DNA of 21,673 nucleotides from positions 1-21,673 of the forward strand of contig JAURLF010000074.1 of assembly GCA_030831375.1 (NCBI GenBank), written 5' to 3'. The notes under the pieces are model-generated. The model worked only from the letters and a program-made list of their open reading frames with translations, was not told the origin of the DNA and made no database searches. Both the position numbers and the translations under genes were made by a program. This document shows positions 14,395-21,334 of this stretch, piece after piece. How positions within the stretch are numbered: position 1 is the first letter of the stretch; every line of letters begins with the position of its first letter. The DNA comes from Gaiellales bacterium. Its GTDB lineage: Bacteria; Actinomycetota; Thermoleophilia; Gaiellales; F1-60-MAGs149.

Positions 14395-14660
14395 GCGACC
14401 GTATCGACGTCGTACATCGCGTCGAAGCCCCGCCGCAGCTCCTCGATGGTGGGCGTGGGGACGCGTGCGCTATCGGGGATGTCCATCGCCCGGCGGATCG
14501 CCGCCATCCGCTCCTCCGGCGTCTTGCGCGGCCGCGACCGCTCCGCGAGGGCCAGCGCCATGCGAACCCACGTCGACAGGTTCACGCCGTCCCGCGCGGC
14601 GCAGTCCCGGTAGCGGGCGAGTTCGTCGTCGTCGAGGACCACGTGCAGACGCGTGCTCAT
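14391..14660 (-). CDS. ribbon-helix-helix antitoxin of the VapBC-type module
   Basis: An 89-residue protein. Residues 1-45 read as a ribbon-helix-helix DNA-binding domain: a beta strand (TRLHVVLDDDELARY), a helix (RYRDCAARDG) and a second helix starting with NLSTWVRMAL. The tail (46-89) is charged and proline-containing, with IEELRRGFDAMYDV near the C-terminus as the likely toxin-binding segment. It directly precedes the PIN gene with a GTGA overlap. Antitoxins of this kind repress their own promoter; the start region carries a palindrome that includes the start codon. A TAGTGT box six bases upstream supports the ATG at 14660 and a leaderless message. Confidence 0.85.
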   Translation of the reverse strand: MSTRLHVVLDDDELARYRDCAARDGVNLSTWVRMALALAERSRPRKTPEERMAAIRRAMDIPDSARVPTPTIEELRRGFDAMYDVDTVA

Positions 14661-14695
14661 GTGTGCACACTAGCATGCACATGTCGTGTGCATGC
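14658..14695. promoter_or_regulatory. leaderless promoter and palindromic operator of the toxin-antitoxin module
   Basis: The minus-strand -10 box TAGTGT is at 14667-14672, with six bases to the ATG. GTGTGCACAC (14661-14670) is a perfect palindrome. CATGTG (14658-14663) and CACATG (14678-14683) form outer arms centred at 14670/14671. GTGTGCA recurs at 14686-14692, 25 bases from its first copy, next to GCATGC at 14673-14678 and 14690-14695. This dense symmetry over the start and -10 box is what an autoregulatory antitoxin would bind. Confidence 0.6.
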
Positions 14696-14705
14696 TCGTG
14701 CCGCG

Positions 14706-16178
14706 TCAGCGGATGCCGGCCCAGGCCATGTACTTCAGCTCGAGGAAGTCCTCGATGCCGTGGTGCGAGCCCTCGCGGCCGATGCCGGACTCCTTGACGC
14801 CGCCGAAGGGCGCCTCGGCGGCGCTGATGAAGCCCGTGTTGATCGCGATCATCCCGTAGTCGAGCGCCTCCCCCGCGCGCCAGATGCGCGCGTGGTCACG
14901 GCTGAACAGGTACGCGGCGAGGCCGAACGGCGTGTCGTTGGCGATCCGGATCGCGTCCTCCTCGCGCTCGAAGCGATGCACGGCCGTGACGGGGCCGAAC
15001 GTCTCCTCGTTCGACATCTGCCAGCTCATGTCGGCGCCGGTGATCACGGTCGGCAGGAAGAAGGTGCGGCCATGCTGCTCGTGCACGCCGCCGCCGAGCA
15101 GCACCTCGCCGCCGCGCGCGCGGGCGTCATCGACGTGGCGCGCGACCTTCGCAAGCGCCGGCTCGTCGATCAGGGGCCCGATCGTCGCCGCCGGGTCGAA
15201 GCCGGGCGCCACGGTGACCGTCTTCGAGAGCTCGACGACGCGCTCGACGAAGGCGTCGTGGATGCCGGCCTGCACGAGCACGCGGTTCGCGCTGATGCAC
15301 GTCTGCCCCGCGTTGCGGTACTTCGCGACGTTGATCGCCGCGATCGCGTCGTCGAGGTCGGCGTCGTCGAAGACGAGGAACGGCGCGTTGCCGCCGAGCT
15401 CGAGCGAGACCTTCTTGACCGTGCGCGAGCACTGCTCCATCAGCAGCTTGCCGACCTCGGTCGAGCCCGTGAACGAGAGCTTGCGCACGAGCGGGTTCGA
15501 GGTCATCTCGCCGCCGATCAGGGGCGCGTCCTCCGCGTCGCCCGTGACGATCGAGAAGACGCCGGCGGGGATTCCGACGCGCTCTGCGAGGACGGCGACG
15601 GCGAGCGCGCTGAGCGGCGTCTGCTCGGCCGGCTTGAGCACCATCGGGCAGCCCACGGCAAGCGCGGGTGCGGCCTTGCGCGTCGGCATCGCGGACGGGA
15701 AGTTCCACGGCGTGATGCCGACGGTGACGCCGATCGGCTGGCGCAGCACCACGATCCGACGCTCCGGCATCGGCGCGGGGATCGTCTCGCCGTAGACGCG
15801 CTTGGCCTCCTCCCCGAACCACTCGAAGAAGGACGCCGCGTAGGCGACCTCGGCCTTCGCCTCGCCGACGGGCTTGCCCTGCTCGGCCGTCATGATCGCG
15901 GCCAGGTCGTCCGCGTTCGCGAGCATCGCGTCGGCCAGGTCGCGCAAGAGGCGCGCGCGGTCCTTGGCCAGGAGCGCCGCCCACGCCTCGCGGGCCCGCT
16001 CGGCGCCCTCGATCGCCCGTCGCGTCTCGGCGGCGCCCATGCGCGGCACCTGCGCGATCGCGTCGCCCGTCGCGGGATCGACGACGGGGAACGTGGCGCC
16101 GGAATCGGCGTCGACCCACGCGCCGTCGACGTAGGCCTGGCTGCGGAGCAGGTCGGGATCGGAGAGCTGGAGCGTCAT
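14706..16178 (-). CDS. gabD: NAD(P)-dependent succinate-semialdehyde dehydrogenase (GabD-like)
   Basis: A 490-residue aldehyde dehydrogenase with Asn159 (TPWNFP), Lys182 (LKPAEQTP), general base Glu260 (VSLELGGNAPF) and nucleophile Cys294 (GQTCISANR). Long stretches match the GabD subgroup, notably SFTGSTEVGKLLMEQC, KVSLELGGNAPF, FDDADLDDAI, GPLIDEPALAKV, the ending FGGVKESGIGREGSHHGIEDFL, and KYMAW. It should oxidise succinate semialdehyde to succinate, the last step of GABA or gamma-hydroxybutyrate breakdown, in the cytoplasm. No GABA transaminase is in the window. A lactonase-like gene downstream raises the possibility of a gamma-butyrolactone route as in the attM/blc genes. The ATG lies seven bases after TAGCAT. 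It diverges from pckA, which starts 160 bases away. Related semialdehydes (glutarate semialdehyde) cannot be excluded as substrates. Confidence 0.9.
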   Translation of the reverse strand: MTLQLSDPDLLRSQAYVDGAWVDADSGATFPVVDPATGDAIAQVPRMGAAETRRAIEGAERAREAWAALLAKDRARLLRDLADAMLANADDLAAIMTAEQGKPVGEAKAEVAYAASFFEWFGEEAKRVYGETIPAPMPERRIVVLRQPIGVTVGITPWNFPSAMPTRKAAPALAVGCPMVLKPAEQTPLSALAVAVLAERVGIPAGVFSIVTGDAEDAPLIGGEMTSNPLVRKLSFTGSTEVGKLLMEQCSRTVKKVSLELGGNAPFLVFDDADLDDAIAAINVAKYRNAGQTCISANRVLVQAGIHDAFVERVVELSKTVTVAPGFDPAATIGPLIDEPALAKVARHVDDARARGGEVLLGGGVHEQHGRTFFLPTVITGADMSWQMSNEETFGPVTAVHRFEREEDAIRIANDTPFGLAAYLFSRDHARIWRAGEALDYGMIAINTGFISAAEAPFGGVKESGIGREGSHHGIEDFLELKYMAWAGIR

Positions 16179-16185
16179 GGCCGCG

Positions 16186-16191
16186 ATGCTA
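16186..16191 (-). promoter_or_regulatory. -10 box (TAGCAT) of a leaderless promoter for the GabD-like gene
   Basis: On the minus strand TAGCAT is followed by seven bases and the ATG at 16178. No ribosome-binding site is present. Confidence 0.6.
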
Positions 16192-16250
16192 GCCGACGGA
16201 CGGGCGCCCGCGGAGGGCGGATCGTTCGGCCGCGAGCGCCCACCCTGCGG

Positions 16251-16327
16251 ATATGACCTATGGCTTGACTATGTTTCGGCCGACCCCCGGTCGCGCGCAT
16301 TCCGGCGCGAGGGACACGACCCAGGAG
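16251..16327 (+). promoter_or_regulatory. pckA upstream region: AT-rich island with direct repeats, and a Shine-Dalgarno sequence
   Basis: This is the most AT-rich short stretch of the window. TGACCTATG (16254-16262) and TGACTATG (16266-16273) are direct repeats 12 bases apart, a spacing close to one helical turn. TATGTT (16270-16275) could be a -10 box, giving a leader of about 57 bases. AGGAG (16323-16327) lies 11 bases before the ATG. Unlike most genes here, pckA therefore has a real leader, and the repeats could bind a regulator responding to carbon source. Confidence 0.4.
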
Positions 16328-16338
16328 CAGCACTGACG

Positions 16339-17979
16339 ATGGCAACCGCAGCGACCCCCTTGCGCGGATCAGTCGACCTCGACGCCCACGGACTCGCGCC
16401 GTCCGGCGAGGCGCATTGGAACCTGACCACGGCCGAGCTCTACGAGCACGCGATCGCGGCCGGTGCCGGCGCGCTCGCCAACGGCGGCTCGCTGGTGGTC
16501 AACACCGCGCCGAACACGGGTCGCTCGCCCAAGGACAAGTTCATCGTCGAGGAGCCCGGCGCGAAGGACCGCGTCTGGTGGGGCCCCGTCAACCGCCCGA
16601 TCGCACCCGAGCACAACGCGGTCATCCGCGAGGACCTCGTCGCGTTCCTGAACGATGGCGACGTCTACGTCCTCGACGCGTGGGCCGGCGCGCACGCCGA
16701 CCACCGCGTCGCCGTGCGCGTGGTGTCGAAGTCCGCGTGGCACCTGATGTTCGCGCAGACGATGCTGATCCCCGCCTCCGCGGACGAGATCCCGTCGCAC
16801 GACCCCGAGGTCGTGATCCTGCACGCCCCCGAGTTCCAGGCCGACCCGGAGCGGCACGGAACCCGCGTCAGCGGCTTCGTGACGATCGACTTCACGGCAG
16901 GCGAGATCCTGATCGGCGGCACGCGCTACGCGGGCGAGATCAAGAAGTCCGTCTTCACGATCATGAACGACCGCCTGCCGCAGAAGGGCATCCTCTCGAT
17001 GCACTGCTCGGCCAACGTCGGCGACGACGGCAACGTGGCAGTGTTCTTCGGCCTGTCGGGCACCGGCAAGACGACGCTCTCCACGGACTCGGAGCGCCCC
17101 CTGATCGGCGACGACGAGCACGGCTGGGCCGACGACGGCGTCTTCAACATCGAGGGCGGCTGCTACGCGAAGGCGATCAACCTGTCCGCCGAGGCCGAGC
17201 CGGAGATCCACGCGACGACGTCGATGTTCGGCACGATCATCGAGAACGTCGTGATGGACCCCGTCACCCGCGAGATCGACTTCGCGGACGGCTCGATCAC
17301 CGAGAACACCCGTGTGGCCTATCCGCTCACCTCGATCCCGGGCAGCGTGCCCGAGGGCCGCGCCGGCACGCCGACCGCGGTCGTGCTCCTGACCGCGGAC
17401 GCGTTCGGCGTGCTGCCCCCGGTCGCGAAGCTGACGCCCGAGCAGGCGATGTACCACTTCCTGTCGGGCTACACGGCGAAGCTGGCGGGCACCGAGGTCG
17501 GTGTGACGGAGCCGCAGACGACGTTCTCGACCTGCTTCGGAGCGCCGTTCCTCGCGCAGGATCCTGGCGTCTACGCGCGCATGCTCGGCGAGCGCCTCGC
17601 GGCGACCGGCGCGTCCGCCTGGCTCGTGAACACGGGCTGGACGGGCGGGCCGTACGGCGTCGGCTCGCGGATGCCGATCGCGGCGACGCGCGCGCTCGTG
17701 CGCGCCGCCGTCAACGGCGAGCTCGACCGGGTCGAGACGGTCCAGGATCCGATCTTCGGGCTGCACATCCCGACGGCCGTGCCCGGCGTCGACGCGGCGC
17801 TGCTCAACCCGGTCGAGACCTGGGGCGACCCCGCGGCGTTCGAGACGACCGCCCGCCGGCTGGCGGCGCAGTTCGTCAAGAACTTCGAGCAGTACGCCGG
17901 CATGGTGCCGGCGGAGGTGCTCGCCGCCGCCCCGGACCCGGGCGACGAGGTCGCACCGGACTTCGGCGCAGAGGGCTGA
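16339..17979 (+). CDS. pckA: phosphoenolpyruvate carboxykinase (ATP)
   Basis: A 546-residue protein with all ATP-type PEPCK landmarks: TGRSPKDKF (60-68), GTRYAGEIKKS (194-204, Tyr and Lys of the substrate site), MHCSAN (221-226), the P-loop GLSGTGKTTLS (238-248) and IGDDEHGW (256-263, metal-binding Asp). It converts oxaloacetate and ATP to PEP, CO2 and ADP, the first committed step of gluconeogenesis from TCA intermediates, in the cytoplasm. Many actinobacteria use the GTP enzyme, so an ATP-type enzyme is of taxonomic interest. The start ATG (preceded by AGGAG) is chosen over further upstream codons because the frame before it lacks the family N-terminus and crosses the intergenic region. Divergence from the GabD-like gene fits growth on C4 compounds: succinate from one enzyme feeds oxaloacetate to the other. 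It ends seven bases from the stop of the convergent lipoprotein gene. Confidence 0.96.
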   Translation: MATAATPLRGSVDLDAHGLAPSGEAHWNLTTAELYEHAIAAGAGALANGGSLVVNTAPNTGRSPKDKFIVEEPGAKDRVWWGPVNRPIAPEHNAVIREDLVAFLNDGDVYVLDAWAGAHADHRVAVRVVSKSAWHLMFAQTMLIPASADEIPSHDPEVVILHAPEFQADPERHGTRVSGFVTIDFTAGEILIGGTRYAGEIKKSVFTIMNDRLPQKGILSMHCSANVGDDGNVAVFFGLSGTGKTTLSTDSERPLIGDDEHGWADDGVFNIEGGCYAKAINLSAEAEPEIHATTSMFGTIIENVVMDPVTREIDFADGSITENTRVAYPLTSIPGSVPEGRAGTPTAVVLLTADAFGVLPPVAKLTPEQAMYHFLSGYTAKLAGTEVGVTEPQTTFSTCFGAPFLAQDPGVYARMLGERLAATGASAWLVNTGWTGGPYGVGSRMPIAATRALVRAAVNGELDRVETVQDPIFGLHIPTAVPGVDAALLNPVETWGDPAAFETTARRLAAQFVKNFEQYAGMVPAEVLAAAPDPGDEVAPDFGAEG

Positions 17980-17986
17980 CCGGCCC

Positions 17987-19138
17987 CTAGCCGATCAGCT
18001 GGTAGCCGCTGGTGCCGACGCGGTAGACCTGGATGGTGGCGCCCTCGAGCTCGTGCTCGGGGGTGAAGGCGACGGGCGTGCCGAGGATCGACTCCTCGAT
18101 GCGCACGTCGGGTACCGCCGTGAGCACGCCGCGGCGCGTCACGTCGCCGTCCTCCGCGCAGGCCGCGTAGGCCGCGTTCAGGATGACATCCATCGCCACG
18201 AACGCGGGCCCGCCGTACGCCTCGAACGAGCCGAAGATCGACTCGTAGAGGCGCACGATCTCGCGTCCACGCGGCAGAGCCGAGGCGTCGGGGGCGTACG
18301 TCGAGACGTACGCCCCCGGCACGTCGAAGGCGCTCACGAAGAGGCTGTCGCCGGCGACGATCGTCGGGTGCTTGCCGGCCGCGGTGAGATCGGTGACGAC
18401 GCGCCGCGCATCGCGCGGGTCGAGCAGCGGCAGGGCGACGACGTTGACGGACTCGTCGACGCGCGTCACGACCTGCGAGTAGTCGTCCTGGCCGAGGTCG
18501 GTGACCACGACCTCGAAGGGGATGCCCTGCTCGTCGAGCCCCTTGGTGATCCCCTGCGCGAGGCCCTGCGAGTAGGGCTCGTTCTCGTTGACGACGACGA
18601 GCACCTTGCTGGGCTGCAGGTCCTCGATGATGAAGCGCGCAAGGCGCGGTCCCTGCAGGGCGTCGGACGCGACGACGCGGAAGAAGTTGCGCAGGCTGCC
18701 GTCGGTGAGGGTCGCGTTCGTGGCCGACGGCGATACGTACACGAGCCCCGCGCCGTCGAAGAGCGGCCCGACCTCGCGGGTCACGCCGGACGTCTTCGGC
18801 CCGACGACCCCGATCACGTCCTGGTCGGCGATGATCCGGTTTGCGGCGGCTCGACCCTGCTCGATGTCGAAGTCGACGTTGTACGGCTTCAGCGTGAACG
18901 ACGTGTCGTGCGTCTCGTTGAACTTGTCGAGGGCGACCCGCGCCCAGTTCATCTGCACCGAGTCCGTGGCGCCGAAGCCGCCGTACGGGGCCATCACCGC
19001 GACGTCGCCGTCGCACAGGTACGGGTCGGCCGCCACGGGCGCCGCCGCCTCGCCCGCGGTGGGCTCGCCTCCGCCGACCCCGCAGCCCGCCAGCGCGAGG
19101 GCGCCCGCGACGAGCCCGAACGCGGCGAGTCGCCTCAC
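17987..19138 (-). CDS. branched-chain amino-acid-type ABC transporter substrate-binding lipoprotein
   Basis: A 383-residue periplasmic-binding-protein type I (Peripla_BP_6/LivJ-like) lipoprotein. The N-terminus is a lipoprotein signal: two Arg, a hydrophobic run and the lipobox Leu16-Ala-Gly-Cys19. After a Gly/Ala/Glu linker, the mature part begins VAVMAPYGGFGATDSVQMNW; further family features are the IIADQDVIGVVGPKTSGVTR block, YVSPSATNATLTD, and the hinge region with VLVVVNENEPYSQGLAQGI. Such proteins bind amino acids, amides or aromatic acids outside the cell. No permease or ATPase gene lies beside it, so it is an orphan component or a sensor. The GTG start overlaps the TGA of the upstream membrane-protein gene (GTGA), which couples the two; the longer open frame upstream is just that gene read in another frame. 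Confidence 0.88.
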   Translation of the reverse strand: MRRLAAFGLVAGALALAGCGVGGGEPTAGEAAAPVAADPYLCDGDVAVMAPYGGFGATDSVQMNWARVALDKFNETHDTSFTLKPYNVDFDIEQGRAAANRIIADQDVIGVVGPKTSGVTREVGPLFDGAGLVYVSPSATNATLTDGSLRNFFRVVASDALQGPRLARFIIEDLQPSKVLVVVNENEPYSQGLAQGITKGLDEQGIPFEVVVTDLGQDDYSQVVTRVDESVNVVALPLLDPRDARRVVTDLTAAGKHPTIVAGDSLFVSAFDVPGAYVSTYAPDASALPRGREIVRLYESIFGSFEAYGGPAFVAMDVILNAAYAACAEDGDVTRRGVLTAVPDVRIEESILGTPVAFTPEHELEGATIQVYRVGTSGYQLIG

Positions 19139-19788
19139 CAGAACACCGCCGTGGCCGCGACGCAGCCGACGAGCGTGGTCACGGCGACCGACAGGAAGCC
19201 GACCCGCGCCCGCGTCGACTCGAACAGCCCGGTCAGGCCGCCGGCGAGGAAGGCGATCGTGAGGAGCGCCGCCACGAACTCGAGGTTGTGGGCCTGCTCC
19301 AGCTCGTGCTCCGCCGTGACCAAGAGGCCGTCGGCCTCCCGGATCGCCGTCTCCGCCTCGATCACCGTCCCCGGCGCCGCCCAGGCCGGGTTCGCGGACA
19401 CGAACGGCGACATCGGGCGATCGGCCTCGGGCTGGGCCGCCCACCAGTCGATCGCGGCACGCGTCGTGGCGTTCATCATCCCGAGGATCGACCCGGCGCG
19501 CCCATCGTCACCCTCGTCGACGGCGAGGCGGTAGGCGATGAAGAGGTCTCGCTCGCCCGTGCGGTTGCGCTCCGCCTCCTGGCTGAGCGCGTTCGCGTCG
19601 TTGACGGCCTGGGTGGAGCGCGTCAGGTTCTCGAGGGCGTGGCCCTCCATCACGGTGCTCTTCCAGGCCGTCACCCCGGCGAGGATCGCAGCGACCCCGA
19701 GCACCACGGCGGTCGAGATCGTCAGCCAGCGCGGACCATGGAGGGCGTGCTCGTGACCGCCGCCGTGGCCGCCGTGCGCGCCCGTCAC
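19135..19788 (-). CDS. membrane protein with histidine-rich N-terminus, unknown function
   Basis: A 217-residue protein. Residues 1-17 contain five His among Gly and Ala (GAHGGHGGGHEHALHG), a possible metal-binding head. A helix at about 23-41 is followed by a mostly helical, charged middle (about 50-170; ENLTRSTQAVNDANALSQEAE and later EAETAIREADGLLVTAEHELEQAHNLE) that probably forms coiled coil, and two closing membrane helices (171-189 and 196-216). The architecture, His-rich start, one helix, long soluble section, two helices, recalls DUF4337-like proteins, but I cannot confirm the family. The GTG at 19788 has GGGAGG six bases upstream, and TATCGT at 19819-19824 could be its -10 box. Translationally coupled to an orphan solute-binding lipoprotein, so the two may form one envelope complex. 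Confidence 0.75.
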   Translation of the reverse strand: MTGAHGGHGGGHEHALHGPRWLTISTAVVLGVAAILAGVTAWKSTVMEGHALENLTRSTQAVNDANALSQEAERNRTGERDLFIAYRLAVDEGDDGRAGSILGMMNATTRAAIDWWAAQPEADRPMSPFVSANPAWAAPGTVIEAETAIREADGLLVTAEHELEQAHNLEFVAALLTIAFLAGGLTGLFESTRARVGFLSVAVTTLVGCVAATAVFW

Positions 19789-19794
19789 CGCCTG

Positions 19795-19824
19795 CCTCCC
19801 CCGGTCCTCACCAACGACACGATA
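19795..19824 (-). promoter_or_regulatory. promoter -10 (TATCGT) and Shine-Dalgarno (GGGAGG) of the membrane protein/lipoprotein operon
   Basis: On the minus strand TATCGT occupies 19824-19819 and GGGAGG 19800-19795, six bases before the GTG at 19788. The implied leader is about 24 bases, so this operon uses conventional initiation. Confidence 0.5.
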
Positions 19825-19845
19825 CCCGGTGCGGGGCGGGGTCCA

Positions 19846-21282
19846 TCAGTCGCCGAGCTCGGCGCGCCGGCGGACGACGTACTCGTCGAGCTCCGCGCGG
19901 ACCGCGTCGTCGAGCGGCGGCGGCTCGTACGAATCGAGGATCCGCTGGTAGATCAGGGTGGCGCGGGCGGCCGCGTCCTGCGACCCGTTCGCCGTCCAGC
20001 GCTGGAAGTTCTCCGTCGTCGCCAGCTCCGGGCGGTGGAAGCAGTCGCGGAAGCGCTCCATCGTGTGCGCCGCCCCGAGGAAGTGGCCGCCGTGGCGGAC
20101 CTCGTCGTGCGCGCCGAACGCAAGGGACGCCTCGTCGATGTCGACGGGCGTGAACTCCGCGATCAGGATCCGCAGCATGTCGAGGTCGACGATCAGCTTC
20201 TCGAACGACGCGACGAGCCCGCCCTCGAGCCAGCCGCCGCAGTGCATGTGGATGTTGGCGCCGGCGAGGAAGGCCGCCTGCATCGTGTTGAGCCCCTCGT
20301 ACGCGGCCTGGGCGTCCGGCAGCGGGCTCGTCGTGAGCGCACCGCCGCCGGCGCGCCACGGCAGGCCGTAGCGACGCGCCAGCTGGCCGGAGGCGAGCAG
20401 GCCGAAGTGCGACTCGGGGCCGCCGAAGGCGGGCGAGCCGTTCTTCATGTCCGTGGTCGACAGGAACGAGCCGAGGACGCATGGGGCACCGGGGTTGACG
20501 GCCTGGATCAGCGCGATGCCCGTCAGCCCCTCCGCGAACTGCTGGGCCAGCGCGGCGGGGGTGCTGGCCGGCGCCATCGCCCCCATCAGGAGGAACGGCA
20601 CGACGAGCACGGGCTGGCCCGCGCGCGCGAAGGCGAGCAGCGCGTCGAGCATGCGCTCGTCGTAGACGAGCGGCGAGTTGGCGTTGATGTTCGTGTACGT
20701 GACGACCTCGCGGTCGACGCGGTCGCCGAACACGATCCGGGCGATCGCGAGGCCGTCCTGCGCCGAGGCGAGACTGATCGCGTGCGCGCCGAACGGCTTG
20801 TCGGTGAGCGTGATGATCGACTGCAGCACGTCGAGATGGCGGGAGTCGAGCGGACGGTCGTTCGGCTCGCACGGCCAGCTGCCGGCGAGGTCGTACTCGT
20901 CGACCGCCTGCGCGATCCGGAAGAAGTCGCGGGTGTCGCGCAGCTCGGCCTCGCGGCGCTCGTCGCCGCGGCGCGCGAAGGGCGCACCCTGCAGCGGCAT
21001 GAAGACCGAGTGCGGGCCGCCGACGACCATCGAGCGCTCGGGGTTGCGGGCGTGGAACGTGAACTGCGACGGCGCCTGGCCGACCATCTCCAGCACCCAC
21101 TCCGGGTCGAAGCGGACGATGTCGCCGTCGACGTGCTGACCGTGTTCGGCGAGCACCCGCAGAGCCTCGGGATGGTCGAAGCGGATGCCGATCTCGGAGA
21201 CGAGTCGCTGCCAGCCGCGCTCGAGCGTCGCGAGCCCTTCAGGCGTGACGGGCTCGAGGTAGGGGTAGCGATGCTCCATCAT
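19846..21282 (-). CDS. trimethylamine:corrinoid methyltransferase (MttB) family protein, second copy
   Basis: A 478-residue MttB-superfamily protein, colinear with the 476-residue copy at 9267-10697 with almost no length change. Shared blocks are TTDMKNGSPAFGGPE (276-290), MHCGGWLEGGLVASFEKLIVD (346-366), RHGGHFLGAAHT (396-407) and RDCFHRPELATTENF (412-426). No in-frame stop suggests pyrrolysine. The expected reaction is methyl transfer from a quaternary or tertiary amine to a corrinoid protein, but no such partner is visible. Two ATGs (21282, 21279) are possible; GGAGG at 21291-21295 is eight bases from the first. Fifty-two bases separate it from the upstream acetoacetate-decarboxylase-family gene, so both probably form an operon. 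Differences from copy one (for example ITLTDKPFGAHAISLAS versus LAVESDKPFMAAVNSPVA) suggest a different substrate, not redundancy. Confidence 0.9.
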   Translation of the reverse strand: MMEHRYPYLEPVTPEGLATLERGWQRLVSEIGIRFDHPEALRVLAEHGQHVDGDIVRFDPEWVLEMVGQAPSQFTFHARNPERSMVVGGPHSVFMPLQGAPFARRGDERREAELRDTRDFFRIAQAVDEYDLAGSWPCEPNDRPLDSRHLDVLQSIITLTDKPFGAHAISLASAQDGLAIARIVFGDRVDREVVTYTNINANSPLVYDERMLDALLAFARAGQPVLVVPFLLMGAMAPASTPAALAQQFAEGLTGIALIQAVNPGAPCVLGSFLSTTDMKNGSPAFGGPESHFGLLASGQLARRYGLPWRAGGGALTTSPLPDAQAAYEGLNTMQAAFLAGANIHMHCGGWLEGGLVASFEKLIVDLDMLRILIAEFTPVDIDEASLAFGAHDEVRHGGHFLGAAHTMERFRDCFHRPELATTENFQRWTANGSQDAAARATLIYQRILDSYEPPPLDDAVRAELDEYVVRRRAELGD

Positions 21283-21290
21283 CGTCGTGG

Positions 21291-21295
21291 CCTCC
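21291..21295 (-). promoter_or_regulatory. Shine-Dalgarno (GGAGG) of the second MttB-family gene
   Basis: CCTCC on the plus strand reads GGAGG on the minus strand, eight bases before ATG 21282. It decides for the first of two tandem ATGs, and marks this gene as internal to an operon. Confidence 0.6.
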
Positions 21296-21334
21296 GTGGG
21301 TCGTCGGGCGCGCGTCGCTCACCGGGGCGCGGCC

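Noticed and set aside
13999..14660. Toxin-antitoxin pair as evidence of a mobile island
   Set aside because: No integrase, transposase, tRNA or flanking direct repeats are visible, and the neighbours look like ordinary chromosomal metabolism genes.
17970..17990. Terminator hairpin between pckA and the lipoprotein gene
   Set aside because: Only four-base-pair stems (GGGC/GCCC or GGCT/AGCC) can be drawn, with no T tract; not above what GC-rich sequence gives by chance.
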